Source: Flavobacterium sp. PMTSA4
Lineage (GTDB): Bacteria; Bacteroidota; Bacteroidia; Flavobacteriales; Flavobacteriaceae
Length of the DNA: 64,000 bases
Assembly: GCF_032098525.1 (NCBI RefSeq)
Contig: NZ_CP134890.1
Location: 3,004,186-3,068,185 of the forward strand
Direction of reading: 5' to 3'
A program made the translations under genes and the position numbers. The notes under the pieces were generated by a model. It did no database searches. It saw nothing but the letters and a program-made list of their open reading frames with translations, and was not told the DNA's origin. Below, piece by piece: positions 34,818-44,036 of this stretch. Every line of letters begins with the position of its first letter. The first letter of the stretch is position 1.

Positions 34818-35637
34818 ATGGATTCGTTATTTTAATATCATCTATTCTAAATGTGGTTCCATTGCTGCTTGGTACTGAAAATCGAAGTTCAGTAATGTTT
34901 GTAATATTTGTGGCTAATGTTCTCTCATACCACATATTATCTGTTCCGGCACCAGTTGGAAGGTCAGTAATACTTAGAGGAACTAACGATGTGCCATTAT
35001 TATATTCAATTACAAGTTCAGATCCCGTTGATGTTGTTGTTGATTTAAATACCAAAATTGACAAAGTAAAAGTACCTGTATATGAACTTAAATCTATTCC
35101 TGTAATACCAAAAGATCTATTAGCACCACTTTGTAAATAAAAATTTCCAGTTCCAGATGCAGTACTGATTGTAGCATCTGAAGGTGAATTATTGTTTACT
35201 GATGCTGCTGTACTATAATATGGTTTTGTAAATGCAATAGGGGCAGTGTTTGAATAACCCGTGTAAGCAGTAACTAGTTGACTACTAGTTACACTATTAA
35301 CCGGTTCAAAGAAAACAGTTACAGGAATTACAGGAGTTGTGATGCATTTTATACTTACCCATGTAGAACCTACTGCATCATATAGTTGTAAACATCTGTC
35401 TCCATTGGGAAAGCTTACGTAAGCTATTAATCCATCATCTGCAGTAGTAACTGGAATTGAATTGCGTTGGGCTTCAGTTATACGTGGAGGCATAAAACCA
35501 CCATAATTTCCATTGCTAAATTGACTGTTCAGTTCTAATACTGAGTTTGAACTTGGAGTAGACGTATTTATTCCTACCTGGGCATTGATGGTAACAACGA
35601 ATACTAAAATGTTTAATAAGACTAATACTTTTTTCAT
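34816..35637 (-). CDS. Exported beta-rich protein, paralog 1
   Basis: 273 residues from ATG 35637, which gives a clean signal peptide (KKVLVLLNILVFVVTINAQ); an in-frame ATG 18 bp earlier would add MITLSK in front. Conserved opening QVGINTSTPSSNSVLELNSQ, then GGFMPPRITEAQRNSIPV and DGLIAYV...RCLQLYD, typical of flavobacterial surface proteins. The C-terminal half (about 110-273) is a jelly-roll-like beta domain ending RIDDIKITNP, as in carbohydrate-binding modules. No T9SS sorting domain. It is a paralog of the next gene upstream (35736-36575). Confidence 0.87.
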   Translation of the reverse strand: MKKVLVLLNILVFVVTINAQVGINTSTPSSNSVLELNSQFSNGNYGGFMPPRITEAQRNSIPVTTADDGLIAYVSFPNGDRCLQLYDAVGSTWVSIKCITTPVIPVTVFFEPVNSVTSSQLVTAYTGYSNTAPIAFTKPYYSTAASVNNNSPSDATISTASGTGNFYLQSGANRSFGITGIDLSSYTGTFTLSILVFKSTTTSTGSELVIEYNNGTSLVPLSITDLPTGAGTDNMWYERTLATNITNITELRFSVPSSNGTTFRIDDIKITNP

Positions 35638-35735
35638 TTTTGACAGTGTAATCAATTAATACTGTTTTTTAATTATTATTTTACATCATAAAGTATGAGG
35701 TTATCGAGGCTTTTATACTTAATTTAATATTTGAT

Positions 35736-36575
35736 TTAGGGTTTTATTAACTTAATATCATCAATTCTATATACCGGACCACCTGAAGCTGTTGTTCTTG
35801 TGAATCTTATTTTTGTAATTGTATTTGGAACAGTAGCTGATAAAGTTCTTGCATACCATATATTTTCAGTTCCAGAACCAGTTGGAAGATCAGTAACAGT
35901 AACAACGGTCCAACTTGATGTTGCAGAATTATAGTAATCTATTACAAGTTCGGAACCATTAGCGGCTTGAGCAGCAACAACACTAGGTGTTGCTTCCTTG
36001 AAAATTAATAATTTCAAGGTTAGAGGAGAAGTATAAGCAGAAACATTAATATTTCCTATTGTAAATTCTCTATCAGAGGATTGGGTAAAAAATAAATACC
36101 CGAAACCCGAGCCTCCAACAAGATTAGATAACGGAGCAACAACTTTAACTTGTGGCACCGTAGTTGAACCAGAAGTATAAGTATTAATACCATTATTATC
36201 ATAACCAGTGTAGCTGGTTACGTCAATTGAACTGCCAGGATTTCCTAAGGTTTCTGACCATGCGGTTATAGGCTCTATGCAATTTATACTTTCCCAAACA
36301 GAATTTACACCATTATATATTTGTAGACATCTTTTACCATCAGGAAAATGAACATAGGCCATTAATCCGTCATCGGCAGAAGTAATGGCAATTGCATCTC
36401 TTTGAGCCGATGTAATTCGAGGAGGTATAAAGCCTCCATAAGTACCACTACTTTGTTGGCTATTTAATTCAAGAACTGCATTTGTATTTGGAGTTGATGT
36501 ATTAATTCCAACCTGAGCATTGCCAGCTATCGCTTTAAATAATAAAATGTTCAAGAGGATTATTATTTTTTTCAT
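35736..36575 (-). CDS. Exported beta-rich protein, paralog 2, behind a tandem LacI-type operator
   Basis: 279 residues. Signal peptide (KKIIILLNILLFKAIAGNAQ), the same QVGINTSTPNTNAVLELNSQ opening, GGFIPPRITSAQRDAI, RCLQIYN, and a C-terminal beta domain with DLPTGSGTENIWYARTL and RIDDIKLIKP. Both paralogs share the DLPTG-GT-N-WY-RTL block. The upstream region (36587-36621) carries two LacI-type boxes, so expression may depend on a sugar or similar inducer. A function in glycan binding is inference from the fold and the operator. Confidence 0.87.
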   Translation of the reverse strand: MKKIIILLNILLFKAIAGNAQVGINTSTPNTNAVLELNSQQSSGTYGGFIPPRITSAQRDAIAITSADDGLMAYVHFPDGKRCLQIYNGVNSVWESINCIEPITAWSETLGNPGSSIDVTSYTGYDNNGINTYTSGSTTVPQVKVVAPLSNLVGGSGFGYLFFTQSSDREFTIGNINVSAYTSPLTLKLLIFKEATPSVVAAQAANGSELVIDYYNSATSSWTVVTVTDLPTGSGTENIWYARTLSATVPNTITKIRFTRTTASGGPVYRIDDIKLIKP

Positions 36576-36586
36576 ACAGACACAAA

Positions 36587-36621
36587 TGCAATCGATTACA
36601 ATTATTATGCAATCGATTACA
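36587..36621. promoter_or_regulatory. Tandem LacI-family operator boxes
   Basis: TGCAATCGATTACA occurs at 36587-36600 and again at 36608-36621, 21 bp apart (two helical turns). Each fits the LacI-family pattern TGnAAnCGnTTnCA. The first is 11 bp from the ATG of the 35736-36575 gene, placing a repressor over the promoter or start. Confidence 0.75.
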
Positions 36622-36836
36622 AATTTAAATAAATATTACTCTTAAATTATTATTTACGCATTTTTTTTGCATATTTTTTTCAGATAATGTTTTTATTTAT
36701 AAGACATTATAAGATTAAATCGAGTAAAGAGGTTTTTTGATAAAAATCTATAAAAAATAAATCTATAAAAAAAGAGCAAATTATCTTATAAAAATTAAAA
36801 CTAGTGTCTTCTTTTTTATAAGAAATATAAGGTTTT

Positions 36837-37862
36837 TTATTTGCTAAGTCTATGTAAAGTAAAAGTCATAGCAGTAAGTAGAAAGAATGCCATAATTTGA
36901 TGAGTTAAACCTAACCATAATGGAACCCCATTTATCAAAGTAAAAACACCTAAAGCAAATTGTATCAAAACAATAACCAACAAGGCATTTAATCCTTTTT
37001 GTTGCTGAGCTGACAGTATATATTTTTTACTTTTAAAATAAAGTATCAAAATTAGAGCAACTACAAAATATGCCATTGTTCTGTGAATAAACTGTACGCC
37101 GCTTTTGCCTTCGGTAAACCTTAGTAACCAACTGTCTTTTTCAAGTACTACGCTTTCATGGAAAAATTCTCCATCACTCATTAACGGCCAATGATTATGA
37201 ATTAATCCGGCATTTAAACCTGCTACAAATCCGCCATAAATTATTTGAATTAATAGCACAACTAATGTAATTCTGGCTAGTTTTCGTAATGGTAGAATTA
37301 TCTCTTTTCGTTCAGGATAAATTAAATCTAATGCAACCCAAAGAGTATAGGCAAATGTGATGAACGCAAAGGTTAAATGTAATGCTAATCGAAAATGACT
37401 AACATCAGGATTATCAACTAAACCGCTTTTTACCATAAACCATCCAAAAAATCCTTGTAAAGCGCCCATTCCTAACAAAACAAAACATTTGTTTAAGGTA
37501 GATTTGTCAATTCTTTTTTTTATTAAAAAATAAATAAATGGAATAATAAAAACCAAACCAATAATTCTTCCGATAAAACGGTGAAACCATTCCCAGAAAT
37601 AGATGAATTTATAGTCTGAAAGTTGAAAATCGTTGTGAATATTGATTTTTTGATATTCTGGAAACTTTTTGTATTCTTCAAAAGCAGCATTCCATTTTGC
37701 TTCAGTCATTGGAGGAAATGTATCCGTTACCAAATGCCAATCGGTCATTGATAATCCCGAATTTGTTAATCTAGTAATTCCACCAACAACTACCATTATA
37801 AATACTAAAACACAACCTGAAAGTAGCCAAATAATGACCGATTTATCTTTTTTCATTTTCAT
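36837..37862 (-). CDS. ctaA: Heme A synthase (COX15/CtaA)
   Basis: A 341-residue integral membrane protein with eight helices that oxidises heme O to heme A for cytochrome oxidase. The heme-ligand histidines are in WEWFHRFIGR, LALHLTFAF, VQFIHRTMAY and LTHQIMAFF, in two four-helix halves. GGITRLTNSGLSMTDW is the family N-terminal motif. No oxidase gene is adjacent. It lies downstream of an AT-rich gap (36623-36836) that carries the direct repeat AAATCTATAAAAAA twice. Confidence 0.95.
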   Translation of the reverse strand: MKMKKDKSVIIWLLSGCVLVFIMVVVGGITRLTNSGLSMTDWHLVTDTFPPMTEAKWNAAFEEYKKFPEYQKINIHNDFQLSDYKFIYFWEWFHRFIGRIIGLVFIIPFIYFLIKKRIDKSTLNKCFVLLGMGALQGFFGWFMVKSGLVDNPDVSHFRLALHLTFAFITFAYTLWVALDLIYPERKEIILPLRKLARITLVVLLIQIIYGGFVAGLNAGLIHNHWPLMSDGEFFHESVVLEKDSWLLRFTEGKSGVQFIHRTMAYFVVALILILYFKSKKYILSAQQQKGLNALLVIVLIQFALGVFTLINGVPLWLGLTHQIMAFFLLTAMTFTLHRLSK

Positions 37863-37929
37863 GTAATATATTCAACAAAAGTAACAATAGACAATTGTTT
37901 TTTGCATTAACAAAAGTTAATCTATTTAA

Positions 37930-39351
37930 TTATTTTTTAACTTTCTTTAGTCCTAATTTTTCAGCTCTTTTTAAAACAAATTCAAATGCTGCTTGATATT
38001 CGTTTGGAATTTCTCCTTCTAGAATTGCCTCTTTCACAGCTTCTTTTAAAACGCCAATTTCTTTAGAAGGTTTTAAACCAAACAATTCCATGATTTCTTC
38101 TCCAGATATTGGTGGTTGAAAATTACGCACTTTATCACGTTCTTCAACTTCAATTATTTTTCTGCGAACAATATCGAAATTGTTATGGTATTTTTTAAAT
38201 TTTGCTGGGTTTTTAGTGGTAATATCAGCTTCGCACAGAGTCATTAAATCATCTACGTCTTCACCAGCATCAAAAACCAATCGTCGCACGGCCGAATCAG
38301 TTACAATATCTTCTGAAAGTACAATTGGTCTTGAACTCAGCATCACCATTTTGGAAACAAATTTCATTTTATTGTTTAGTGGCATATGCAAACGAGTAAA
38401 TATTTTTTTTACCATTTTTCCGCCCAAAAATTCATGGCCATGAAATGTCCAACCTTGTTTTTTGTTAAACTTTTTCGTTGGAGCTTTTCCAATATCATGC
38501 AGTAAAGCAGCCCAACGTAACCAAACATCTTCTGTATTTGGAGCAATATTATCTACAACTTCTAACGTATGATAAAAATTATTTTTATGAGTATGACCTT
38601 CAATTTCTTCTACATTATTCAAAGCAGTCAATTCTGGAAGAATTAAGTCTAATAAACCTGTTTTATACAACAATAAAAATCCGGTAGATGGTTTTTTTGT
38701 TTCTAAAATTTTATTCAATTCATCAACAATTCGTTCACCTGAAATAATTTTAATACGTTCAGCATTTCGAGTTATTGCGTCTAAAGATTCAGTTTCAATA
38801 ATAAAATTTAGTTGCGTTGCAAATCGAATAGCACGCATCATCCTAAGCGGATCATCGCTATAGGTTATATCGGGATTTAAAGGAGTTTTTAAGATTTTGT
38901 TTTCTAAGTCTTGCAAACCATTGAATGGATCAACTAGATTACCATAATTTTTTAAATTCAATGAAAAAGCCAATGCATTTATGGTAAAATCTCGTCGATT
39001 TTGGTCATCTTCTAACGTTCCGTTTTCAACAATTGGATTTCGGCTATTTTCAGAATAACTTTCTTTTCGAGCGCCAACAAACTCAATATCGATTTCTTTG
39101 TAACGAAGCATTGCTGTGCCATAATTTTTAAAAACCTGAACTTTTGGTTTGTTTGGTAATAACTCAGAAACTTTTAAAGCTAAATCAATACCGGAACCAA
39201 TAGCTACAATATCGATGTCTTTTTTGAAATCTCTTCCCAATAAAAAATCACGAACAAAACCGCCAATAACATAGCTTTCCAATCCAAGTTCTTGACTTGC
39301 TTGTGCAATAATTTTAAAAATTGGATTTTGGAGTGCTTTGGTGTAATTCAT
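37930..39351 (-). CDS. cca: CCA tRNA nucleotidyltransferase
   Basis: 473 residues. Class II nucleotidyltransferase head (GGFVRDFLLGRDFKKDIDIVAIG, with the catalytic DxD), the RRDFTINALAFSLN and DPLRMMRAIRFATQL motifs, and a C-terminal HD domain (LRWAALLHDIGKAPTKKF). It adds or repairs the 3' CCA of tRNAs, needed here since the tRNA-Glu at 1492 does not encode CCA. A YrdC-family gene lies 22 bp upstream on the same strand; the pair is probably co-transcribed. Confidence 0.95.
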   Translation of the reverse strand: MNYTKALQNPIFKIIAQASQELGLESYVIGGFVRDFLLGRDFKKDIDIVAIGSGIDLALKVSELLPNKPKVQVFKNYGTAMLRYKEIDIEFVGARKESYSENSRNPIVENGTLEDDQNRRDFTINALAFSLNLKNYGNLVDPFNGLQDLENKILKTPLNPDITYSDDPLRMMRAIRFATQLNFIIETESLDAITRNAERIKIISGERIVDELNKILETKKPSTGFLLLYKTGLLDLILPELTALNNVEEIEGHTHKNNFYHTLEVVDNIAPNTEDVWLRWAALLHDIGKAPTKKFNKKQGWTFHGHEFLGGKMVKKIFTRLHMPLNNKMKFVSKMVMLSSRPIVLSEDIVTDSAVRRLVFDAGEDVDDLMTLCEADITTKNPAKFKKYHNNFDIVRRKIIEVEERDKVRNFQPPISGEEIMELFGLKPSKEIGVLKEAVKEAILEGEIPNEYQAAFEFVLKRAEKLGLKKVKK

Positions 39352-39373
39352 CAGTGTAAACTAAAACTTGAAA

Positions 39374-39940
39374 TTATTTGCGAATAATTTTCACTTGATT
39401 GTCTAAAGTTAATTTTATAATTGTAGAAGGTTTGTCGCAAATTTTTTCGCGATGCAAATTTACTACATAGTCAACACCTTTTATAATTTCGGGACTAATT
39501 TCTTTAAATGATTTTGGAGTTGGTTCGCCTGAAATATTGGCTGAAGTTGAAACCAATGGTTTTTTCATTCGTTCCATTAATTTGAAACAAAAAGGTTCTT
39601 TAACAATTCGAACTCCTAAAGTATTGTCTTCTGCAACAATATTTTTAGCTACATTTCTTGGACTATCGAGAATTAATGTTGTTGGTTTTTCGCTTAAATC
39701 TAAAATTTGCCATGCCGTTTCCGGAATTTCTTTAAAAACATTATACATCATTTTATCACCATTCATCAGAACAATCGTGCTTTTAGTTTCTTCGCGCTGT
39801 TTTAAAGCATAGATTTTTTTTACTGCTTCTTCATTAGATGCATCACAACCAATTCCCCAAACTGTATCTGTTGGATACAAAATTATTCCTCCATTTTGAA
39901 TTACTTCAAAGGCATTATGAACTTCAGTATTGATATCCAT
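39374..39940 (-). CDS. tsaC: L-threonylcarbamoyladenylate synthase (TsaC/YrdC/Sua5 family)
   Basis: 188 residues from ATG 39940 (an in-frame ATG 24 bp upstream would run into the promoter region). It makes threonylcarbamoyl-AMP for t6A37 modification of tRNA. Motifs: ILYPTDTVWGIGCD, KRxE-type LKQREETKS, and STSANISGEPTP near the C terminus. Next to cca, so the operon is tRNA-maturation themed. Confidence 0.93.
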   Translation of the reverse strand: MDINTEVHNAFEVIQNGGIILYPTDTVWGIGCDASNEEAVKKIYALKQREETKSTIVLMNGDKMMYNVFKEIPETAWQILDLSEKPTTLILDSPRNVAKNIVAEDNTLGVRIVKEPFCFKLMERMKKPLVSTSANISGEPTPKSFKEISPEIIKGVDYVVNLHREKICDKPSTIIKLTLDNQVKIIRK

Positions 39941-39961
39941 TAAGCTAAATTTTAATTTGTG

Positions 39962-40004
39962 CAAAGATAATATAAACTCAAAGATTTAGATTTGGTTATA
40001 TTTG
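39962..40004. promoter_or_regulatory. Divergent -7 boxes between tsaC and the acyltransferase gene
   Basis: TATCTTTG on the minus strand (39962-39969) and TATATTTG on the plus strand (39997-40004). The upstream TTG elements are not clear. Confidence 0.5.
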
Positions 40005-40020
40005 CAAAAAAAATACAGCA

Positions 40021-40905
40021 ATGCAATTTGTTTTATTCTGCTTACTTTATCCCATTTTATATTTAATATCTATTTTACCTTTTAGATTGTTATATCTTTT
40101 TTCGGATTTTGTGTTTTTCTTAGTTTATCATGTCTTTGGATATCGAAAAAAAGTGGTTCGTACTAATTTAGCACTTGCCTTACCTCATTTATCTGAAAAA
40201 GAACGTTTAGACATTGAAAAAAAATCATATCAGCATTTATGTGATATGTTTCTTGAAATGATGAAAACAATGACTATTTCGACAAAAGAGATTCAAAAAA
40301 GATTTGTTTTTACCAATTTAGAAATGGTAAAAGAATTGGAGAAAAAGCAAAAAAGTATTGCTTTAATGTGTGCTCATTATGCCAGTTATGAATGGGTAAT
40401 TTCAATGAACGGACAAATTAATTATCAAGGCTACGCCATATATAAAAAAGTAAACAATAAATACTTTGATGATTTAGTAAAAAAAATACGTTCTAGATTT
40501 AAAGCATATTTAATAACAACTCGAGAAACTAGAGCTGTTATTGAAAATAATGAACGCAATGGAAATCATGCAATATATGGTTTTGCTAGCGATCAATCAC
40601 CGCAAATAAGACCTAAAACTTATTGGAGTAAGTTTATGGGAATTGAAGTTCCAGTATATGTTGGTGCCGAATTGATTTCTAAAAAATATGATATGAGTGT
40701 TGTTTTCTTGAAAGTAGAAAAAGTAAAACGCGGACATTATGAGGCTAAACTGGAGCTACTTTCAGATGATGTGAAATCTGTACCTGATTTTGAAATTACT
40801 GAAATATTCAATAGAAAAGTAGAAGCTCAAATTCTAGAAAAACCTGAATACTATCTTTGGACACACAAACGATGGAAACATATGGGAAAAAAGAAAACTA
40901 ATTAG
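40021..40905 (+). CDS. LpxL/HtrB-family lipid A acyltransferase
   Basis: 294 residues. N-terminal membrane helix (about 5-35), then the acyltransferase fold with motif CAHYASYEWVIS (H-x4-E catalytic pair), GFASDQSPQIRP and the C-terminal YLWTHKRWK. It adds secondary acyl chains to lipid A at the inner membrane. Its last 8 bases overlap the convergent LTA-synthase-like gene, another envelope enzyme. Confidence 0.93.
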   Translation: MQFVLFCLLYPILYLISILPFRLLYLFSDFVFFLVYHVFGYRKKVVRTNLALALPHLSEKERLDIEKKSYQHLCDMFLEMMKTMTISTKEIQKRFVFTNLEMVKELEKKQKSIALMCAHYASYEWVISMNGQINYQGYAIYKKVNNKYFDDLVKKIRSRFKAYLITTRETRAVIENNERNGNHAIYGFASDQSPQIRPKTYWSKFMGIEVPVYVGAELISKKYDMSVVFLKVEKVKRGHYEAKLELLSDDVKSVPDFEITEIFNRKVEAQILEKPEYYLWTHKRWKHMGKKKTN

Positions 40906-42871
40906 TTTTTTTTTCGATTGGTTTAATTTTATTTCCTTTCTTAGTATAATACCAAGCCAAAGCCATCAATTTATTGTGTTTGTTAATTAAATCATTTTTT
41001 TTAAATGAGTTTTCTTTAAATGAATTTAAATCAATCTCCTGAATTTTGGCTTCATTCGGAAAATAATATAAATTGTTTTGAGTAATCATTTTTTGATAAC
41101 CAATACCTTCAGTTTTATTTTTATCAAACATTGAAGTGCCAAAACTATAATATTGAAATCCTTTTGGAGCAATCATTTCTATTAGAGTTGGCATAATATC
41201 AATGTGACTTCCTGGAGTTGTATTTATAGATTTAGGAATGTTTTTTCCATACAGAATGAAAGCTACAGATGATTTTTCATAAAGATTTGGTTTACTATTT
41301 ATAAATTTTCTACCGTAATGATCACCAGTAAGGCAAAACAAGTTTTGAGTAAACTCCTTTTCTGCTTTTTTTATGAAATCTCCCAAAGCCTTATCACCAT
41401 ACCATAAATGTCCTAACTCTTTTAAATTCATAGAACCATCATAATACTTTTTCATCGATGCTGGAAATTCATCGGTAGATTGATATGGGAAATTTTTAGC
41501 TTCTAAATCTACTGTATATGGAGCATGATAACTTGTGGTTAGAATAATATTGAAAGAATATTTATTTTTATCGGTGTTTTTAAAAACTAAATTAAACAGC
41601 TTTTCGTCTTCAATTCCCCAACCTCCAGTATCAGTTTTTCCACCACCATCAACACCAGAAAAAATTCTATCTACACCTTCATATTTAGCCAATTCACCGA
41701 TATTTTCCCATGATAAATAGCCACCATAATATAGATTAGTTTCATAACCTAATTTTTTAAACTGAGTAAAAATAGAAGTATCAAAAGGATCGTTAATTGT
41801 TCCAATATGACTCAAGTTAATACCACAATTTGGGACATTTGTCATTATTGCACCAAAAGAATCTATAGTTGTATTTCCTGCGGGTAAAAAATGAGTGAAA
41901 TGTGTTCCATTTTTTGCAATCGAATTCAATTGACTCGAAAAACCAAAGGGTAAATATTTATCCATCAAAGGCCAAGAGTCATAACTTTCCATGACAATAA
42001 GGAAAATTTGTTTGGGTTTTTCAATTGTTGGACCTTGTGCAGTTTTGGTTATTTCGTCAGTTACCTTATTTGTAGTAAATGTTTTTTCAAATTCGTTTTC
42101 TTTCATAAATGGATTTTTGCCATCTAAAAGATTTACACGGTTAAAATCGCTTATAGCATAATCTAAGGAACGATAAGGATTTATTATGGTTTTATTCAAA
42201 AAGACATCTTTTGAAATACCCGAATATTGTCTAAGAGCAGGAATAGAAGAAACAGAACCACGAATTCCAAATATAAATAAAACCAAAGCCAATAAAGCAA
42301 AGACGTATTTACTTCTTTTAAATCTTATTTTTTTGAATAATTGGTATATATTTTTCTTATCACTAAAAAATCGAAAAATATAGAGTCCAATTGTAATTGT
42401 AATAATAATGATTAAACTATTTAAAATTGGATGATAATATTCTAAAATAGTATTGAAAACAGCTTTTTTATCATCATAAATGGCTAAAAACAAAAAATTG
42501 TTAAACTGATCTTCATATTCTTTAAAGTAGTTAATAGTGACGACACAAATCAAAGTAGAAAAAATCACAAATAAAATTTGATGAATTTTACGGGTAATTT
42601 TAATTATTTTATAAAGATTGAAAGGTGCTAAGACTAATAAAAATAAAAAAGGAAGCAATAAAAAATACGCAACTGCTGTACAATCAAATCGGAAACCCAT
42701 GAATAATACATTCAATAGTTCAGCAAAATCAACTTCTTGTTGGATGCTTTTGTAAAAAATTGAAATGAAAATTATTCTGAAAATGGTAAAAAAAAGTATT
42801 CCAAAAAACCAAAAGAAGATTAAATTACTGAGTTCTTTTAAAAAATGTTTACGTTTAAATTTAATATTCAT
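40898..42871 (-). CDS. LTA synthase-family membrane sulfatase-fold phosphotransferase
   Basis: 657 residues. Five N-terminal membrane helices (to about 225) precede an extracellular alkaline phosphatase/sulfatase domain (about 275-620). The catalytic Thr lies in PAGNTTIDSFGAIM and the metal-site residues in MESYD, GGWGIEDEKLF, TTSYHAPY and LTGDHYGRK. In Gram-negative bacteria the family transfers phosphoglycerol or phosphoethanolamine onto envelope glycans or lipid A. It ends convergently inside the acyltransferase gene. Confidence 0.92.
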   Translation of the reverse strand: MNIKFKRKHFLKELSNLIFFWFFGILFFTIFRIIFISIFYKSIQQEVDFAELLNVLFMGFRFDCTAVAYFLLLPFLFLLVLAPFNLYKIIKITRKIHQILFVIFSTLICVVTINYFKEYEDQFNNFLFLAIYDDKKAVFNTILEYYHPILNSLIIIITITIGLYIFRFFSDKKNIYQLFKKIRFKRSKYVFALLALVLFIFGIRGSVSSIPALRQYSGISKDVFLNKTIINPYRSLDYAISDFNRVNLLDGKNPFMKENEFEKTFTTNKVTDEITKTAQGPTIEKPKQIFLIVMESYDSWPLMDKYLPFGFSSQLNSIAKNGTHFTHFLPAGNTTIDSFGAIMTNVPNCGINLSHIGTINDPFDTSIFTQFKKLGYETNLYYGGYLSWENIGELAKYEGVDRIFSGVDGGGKTDTGGWGIEDEKLFNLVFKNTDKNKYSFNIILTTSYHAPYTVDLEAKNFPYQSTDEFPASMKKYYDGSMNLKELGHLWYGDKALGDFIKKAEKEFTQNLFCLTGDHYGRKFINSKPNLYEKSSVAFILYGKNIPKSINTTPGSHIDIMPTLIEMIAPKGFQYYSFGTSMFDKNKTEGIGYQKMITQNNLYYFPNEAKIQEIDLNSFKENSFKKNDLINKHNKLMALAWYYTKKGNKIKPIEKKTN

Positions 42872-43151
42872 TTTGTATATCTTTTACTAGGATGTGGTTT
42901 AATTTATTACTTGTTATATTTAGAAATTCAATTAATTTTTTGATTTGAAGCTTATTAATATTTTATTCTTTAAAAGATTTATTTCAGTTTTAATCAAGAG
43001 TTTATTTTTGAAAAACACTAAAAAGTATTCTTTCACATTTCAATGGGTTAAATTCTAATTGAAGTCATTCATTTGAAATGATTTGAATCATTTTTGAAAA
43101 TTTTGGTAAAATTAGTTTTTTTTTTGAAGTCCAAAAAGGATGAAGCTTCTT
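42872..43151. other. Gene-free gap
   Basis: 318 bp separate the divergent LTA-like and GT2 genes. I see no gene or RNA. The stretch TCATTTGAAATGATTTGAA near 43070 is a short imperfect repeat. Confidence 0.6.
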
Positions 43152-43183
43152 TTGCTTAAAATCCAATTATTTCTTTAAGTTTG
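43152..43183 (+). promoter_or_regulatory. Promoter of the glycan cluster
   Basis: TTG (43152-43154), 21 bp, TAAGTTTG (43176-43183). The ATG at 43190 is only 6 bp away, so the transcript would be nearly leaderless. Confidence 0.55.
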
Positions 43184-43189
43184 TGAAGT

Positions 43190-44002
43190 ATGAAGTTGTC
43201 CGTCATAATCTCTACTTACAATGCAGAAGAATGGTTACACAAAGTGTTGCTTGGCTATGCTATTCAAACGGAAGATAATTTTGAAATTATTGTTGCCGAT
43301 GACGGTTCAACTTCAAAAACAAAAGATGTAATAGATTCTTTAAGAGATAAATTTAGACATCCAATTCAACATGTTTGGCAAGAAGATAAAGGATTTAGAA
43401 AATGTAAAATTCTAAACAAAGCCATTGTCAACTCAAAAACAGATTATTTGCTTTTTACCGACGGCGATTGTATTCCTAGAAAAGATTTTGTTGCAAAACA
43501 TTTAAAACACAGAGAAAAAGGGTTTTTTCTTTCAGGTGGTTATTTCAAACTACCTTTGGATATTTCTAAAGCTATTTCGGATGATGTAATTCAAAATCAA
43601 CAATGTTTTAGTATTTCTTGGCTAAAGACTAATGGATTTACGCCAAATTTTAAAAGCACAAAATTAGTACGCAATAGTTTTTTTGCAGCATTTATGAATT
43701 GGTTAACGCCAACCAAACGCTCCTGGAACGGACATAATTCTTCGGGATATAAGTCGGATATTTTAGCAATAAATGGTTTTAACGAGTTGCTCGAATATGG
43801 TGGCGAAGATAGAGAAATGGGTGAACGTTTGTTTAATAATGGCTTATTATCAAAACAGATTCGCTATTCAGCAATTTGTGTTCATCTTGACCATGCAAGA
43901 AATTATGTAAATGAGGAAAAAATAAAATACAATCTTGAAGTTCGAAAATATAATAGTAAAAACAAAGTAACTTGGATTGAAACAGGAATTCAGAAAGGTT
44001 AA
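43190..44002 (+). CDS. GT2 glycosyltransferase, tandem copy 1
   Basis: A 270-residue GT-A enzyme: SVIISTYNAEEWL start, IIVADDGSTSKT, QEDKGFRKCKILNKAI, and the DxD-type TDGDCIPR. C-terminal galactosyltransferase-like motif NGFNELLEYGGEDREMGERL with the catalytic Asp/Glu pair. No membrane helix. It is a clear paralog of the next gene, sharing most blocks. It starts a cluster that continues with wecF/wecD/wecE-like genes. Confidence 0.93.
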   Translation: MKLSVIISTYNAEEWLHKVLLGYAIQTEDNFEIIVADDGSTSKTKDVIDSLRDKFRHPIQHVWQEDKGFRKCKILNKAIVNSKTDYLLFTDGDCIPRKDFVAKHLKHREKGFFLSGGYFKLPLDISKAISDDVIQNQQCFSISWLKTNGFTPNFKSTKLVRNSFFAAFMNWLTPTKRSWNGHNSSGYKSDILAINGFNELLEYGGEDREMGERLFNNGLLSKQIRYSAICVHLDHARNYVNEEKIKYNLEVRKYNSKNKVTWIETGIQKG

Positions 44003-44009
44003 AAATATG

Positions 44010-44017
44010 TAACTTTG
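44010..44017 (+). promoter_or_regulatory. -7 box upstream of GT2 copy 2
   Basis: TAACTTTG, 19 bp before ATG 44037. No TTG lies at the standard distance. Confidence 0.4.
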
Positions 44018-44036
44018 CAACGTTTTAAATAAATTT

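Noticed and set aside
36623..36836. Origin or regulatory AT-rich element with AAATCTATAAAAAA direct repeats
   Set aside because: Strong base bias makes such repeats likely by chance; no DnaA boxes or other support seen.
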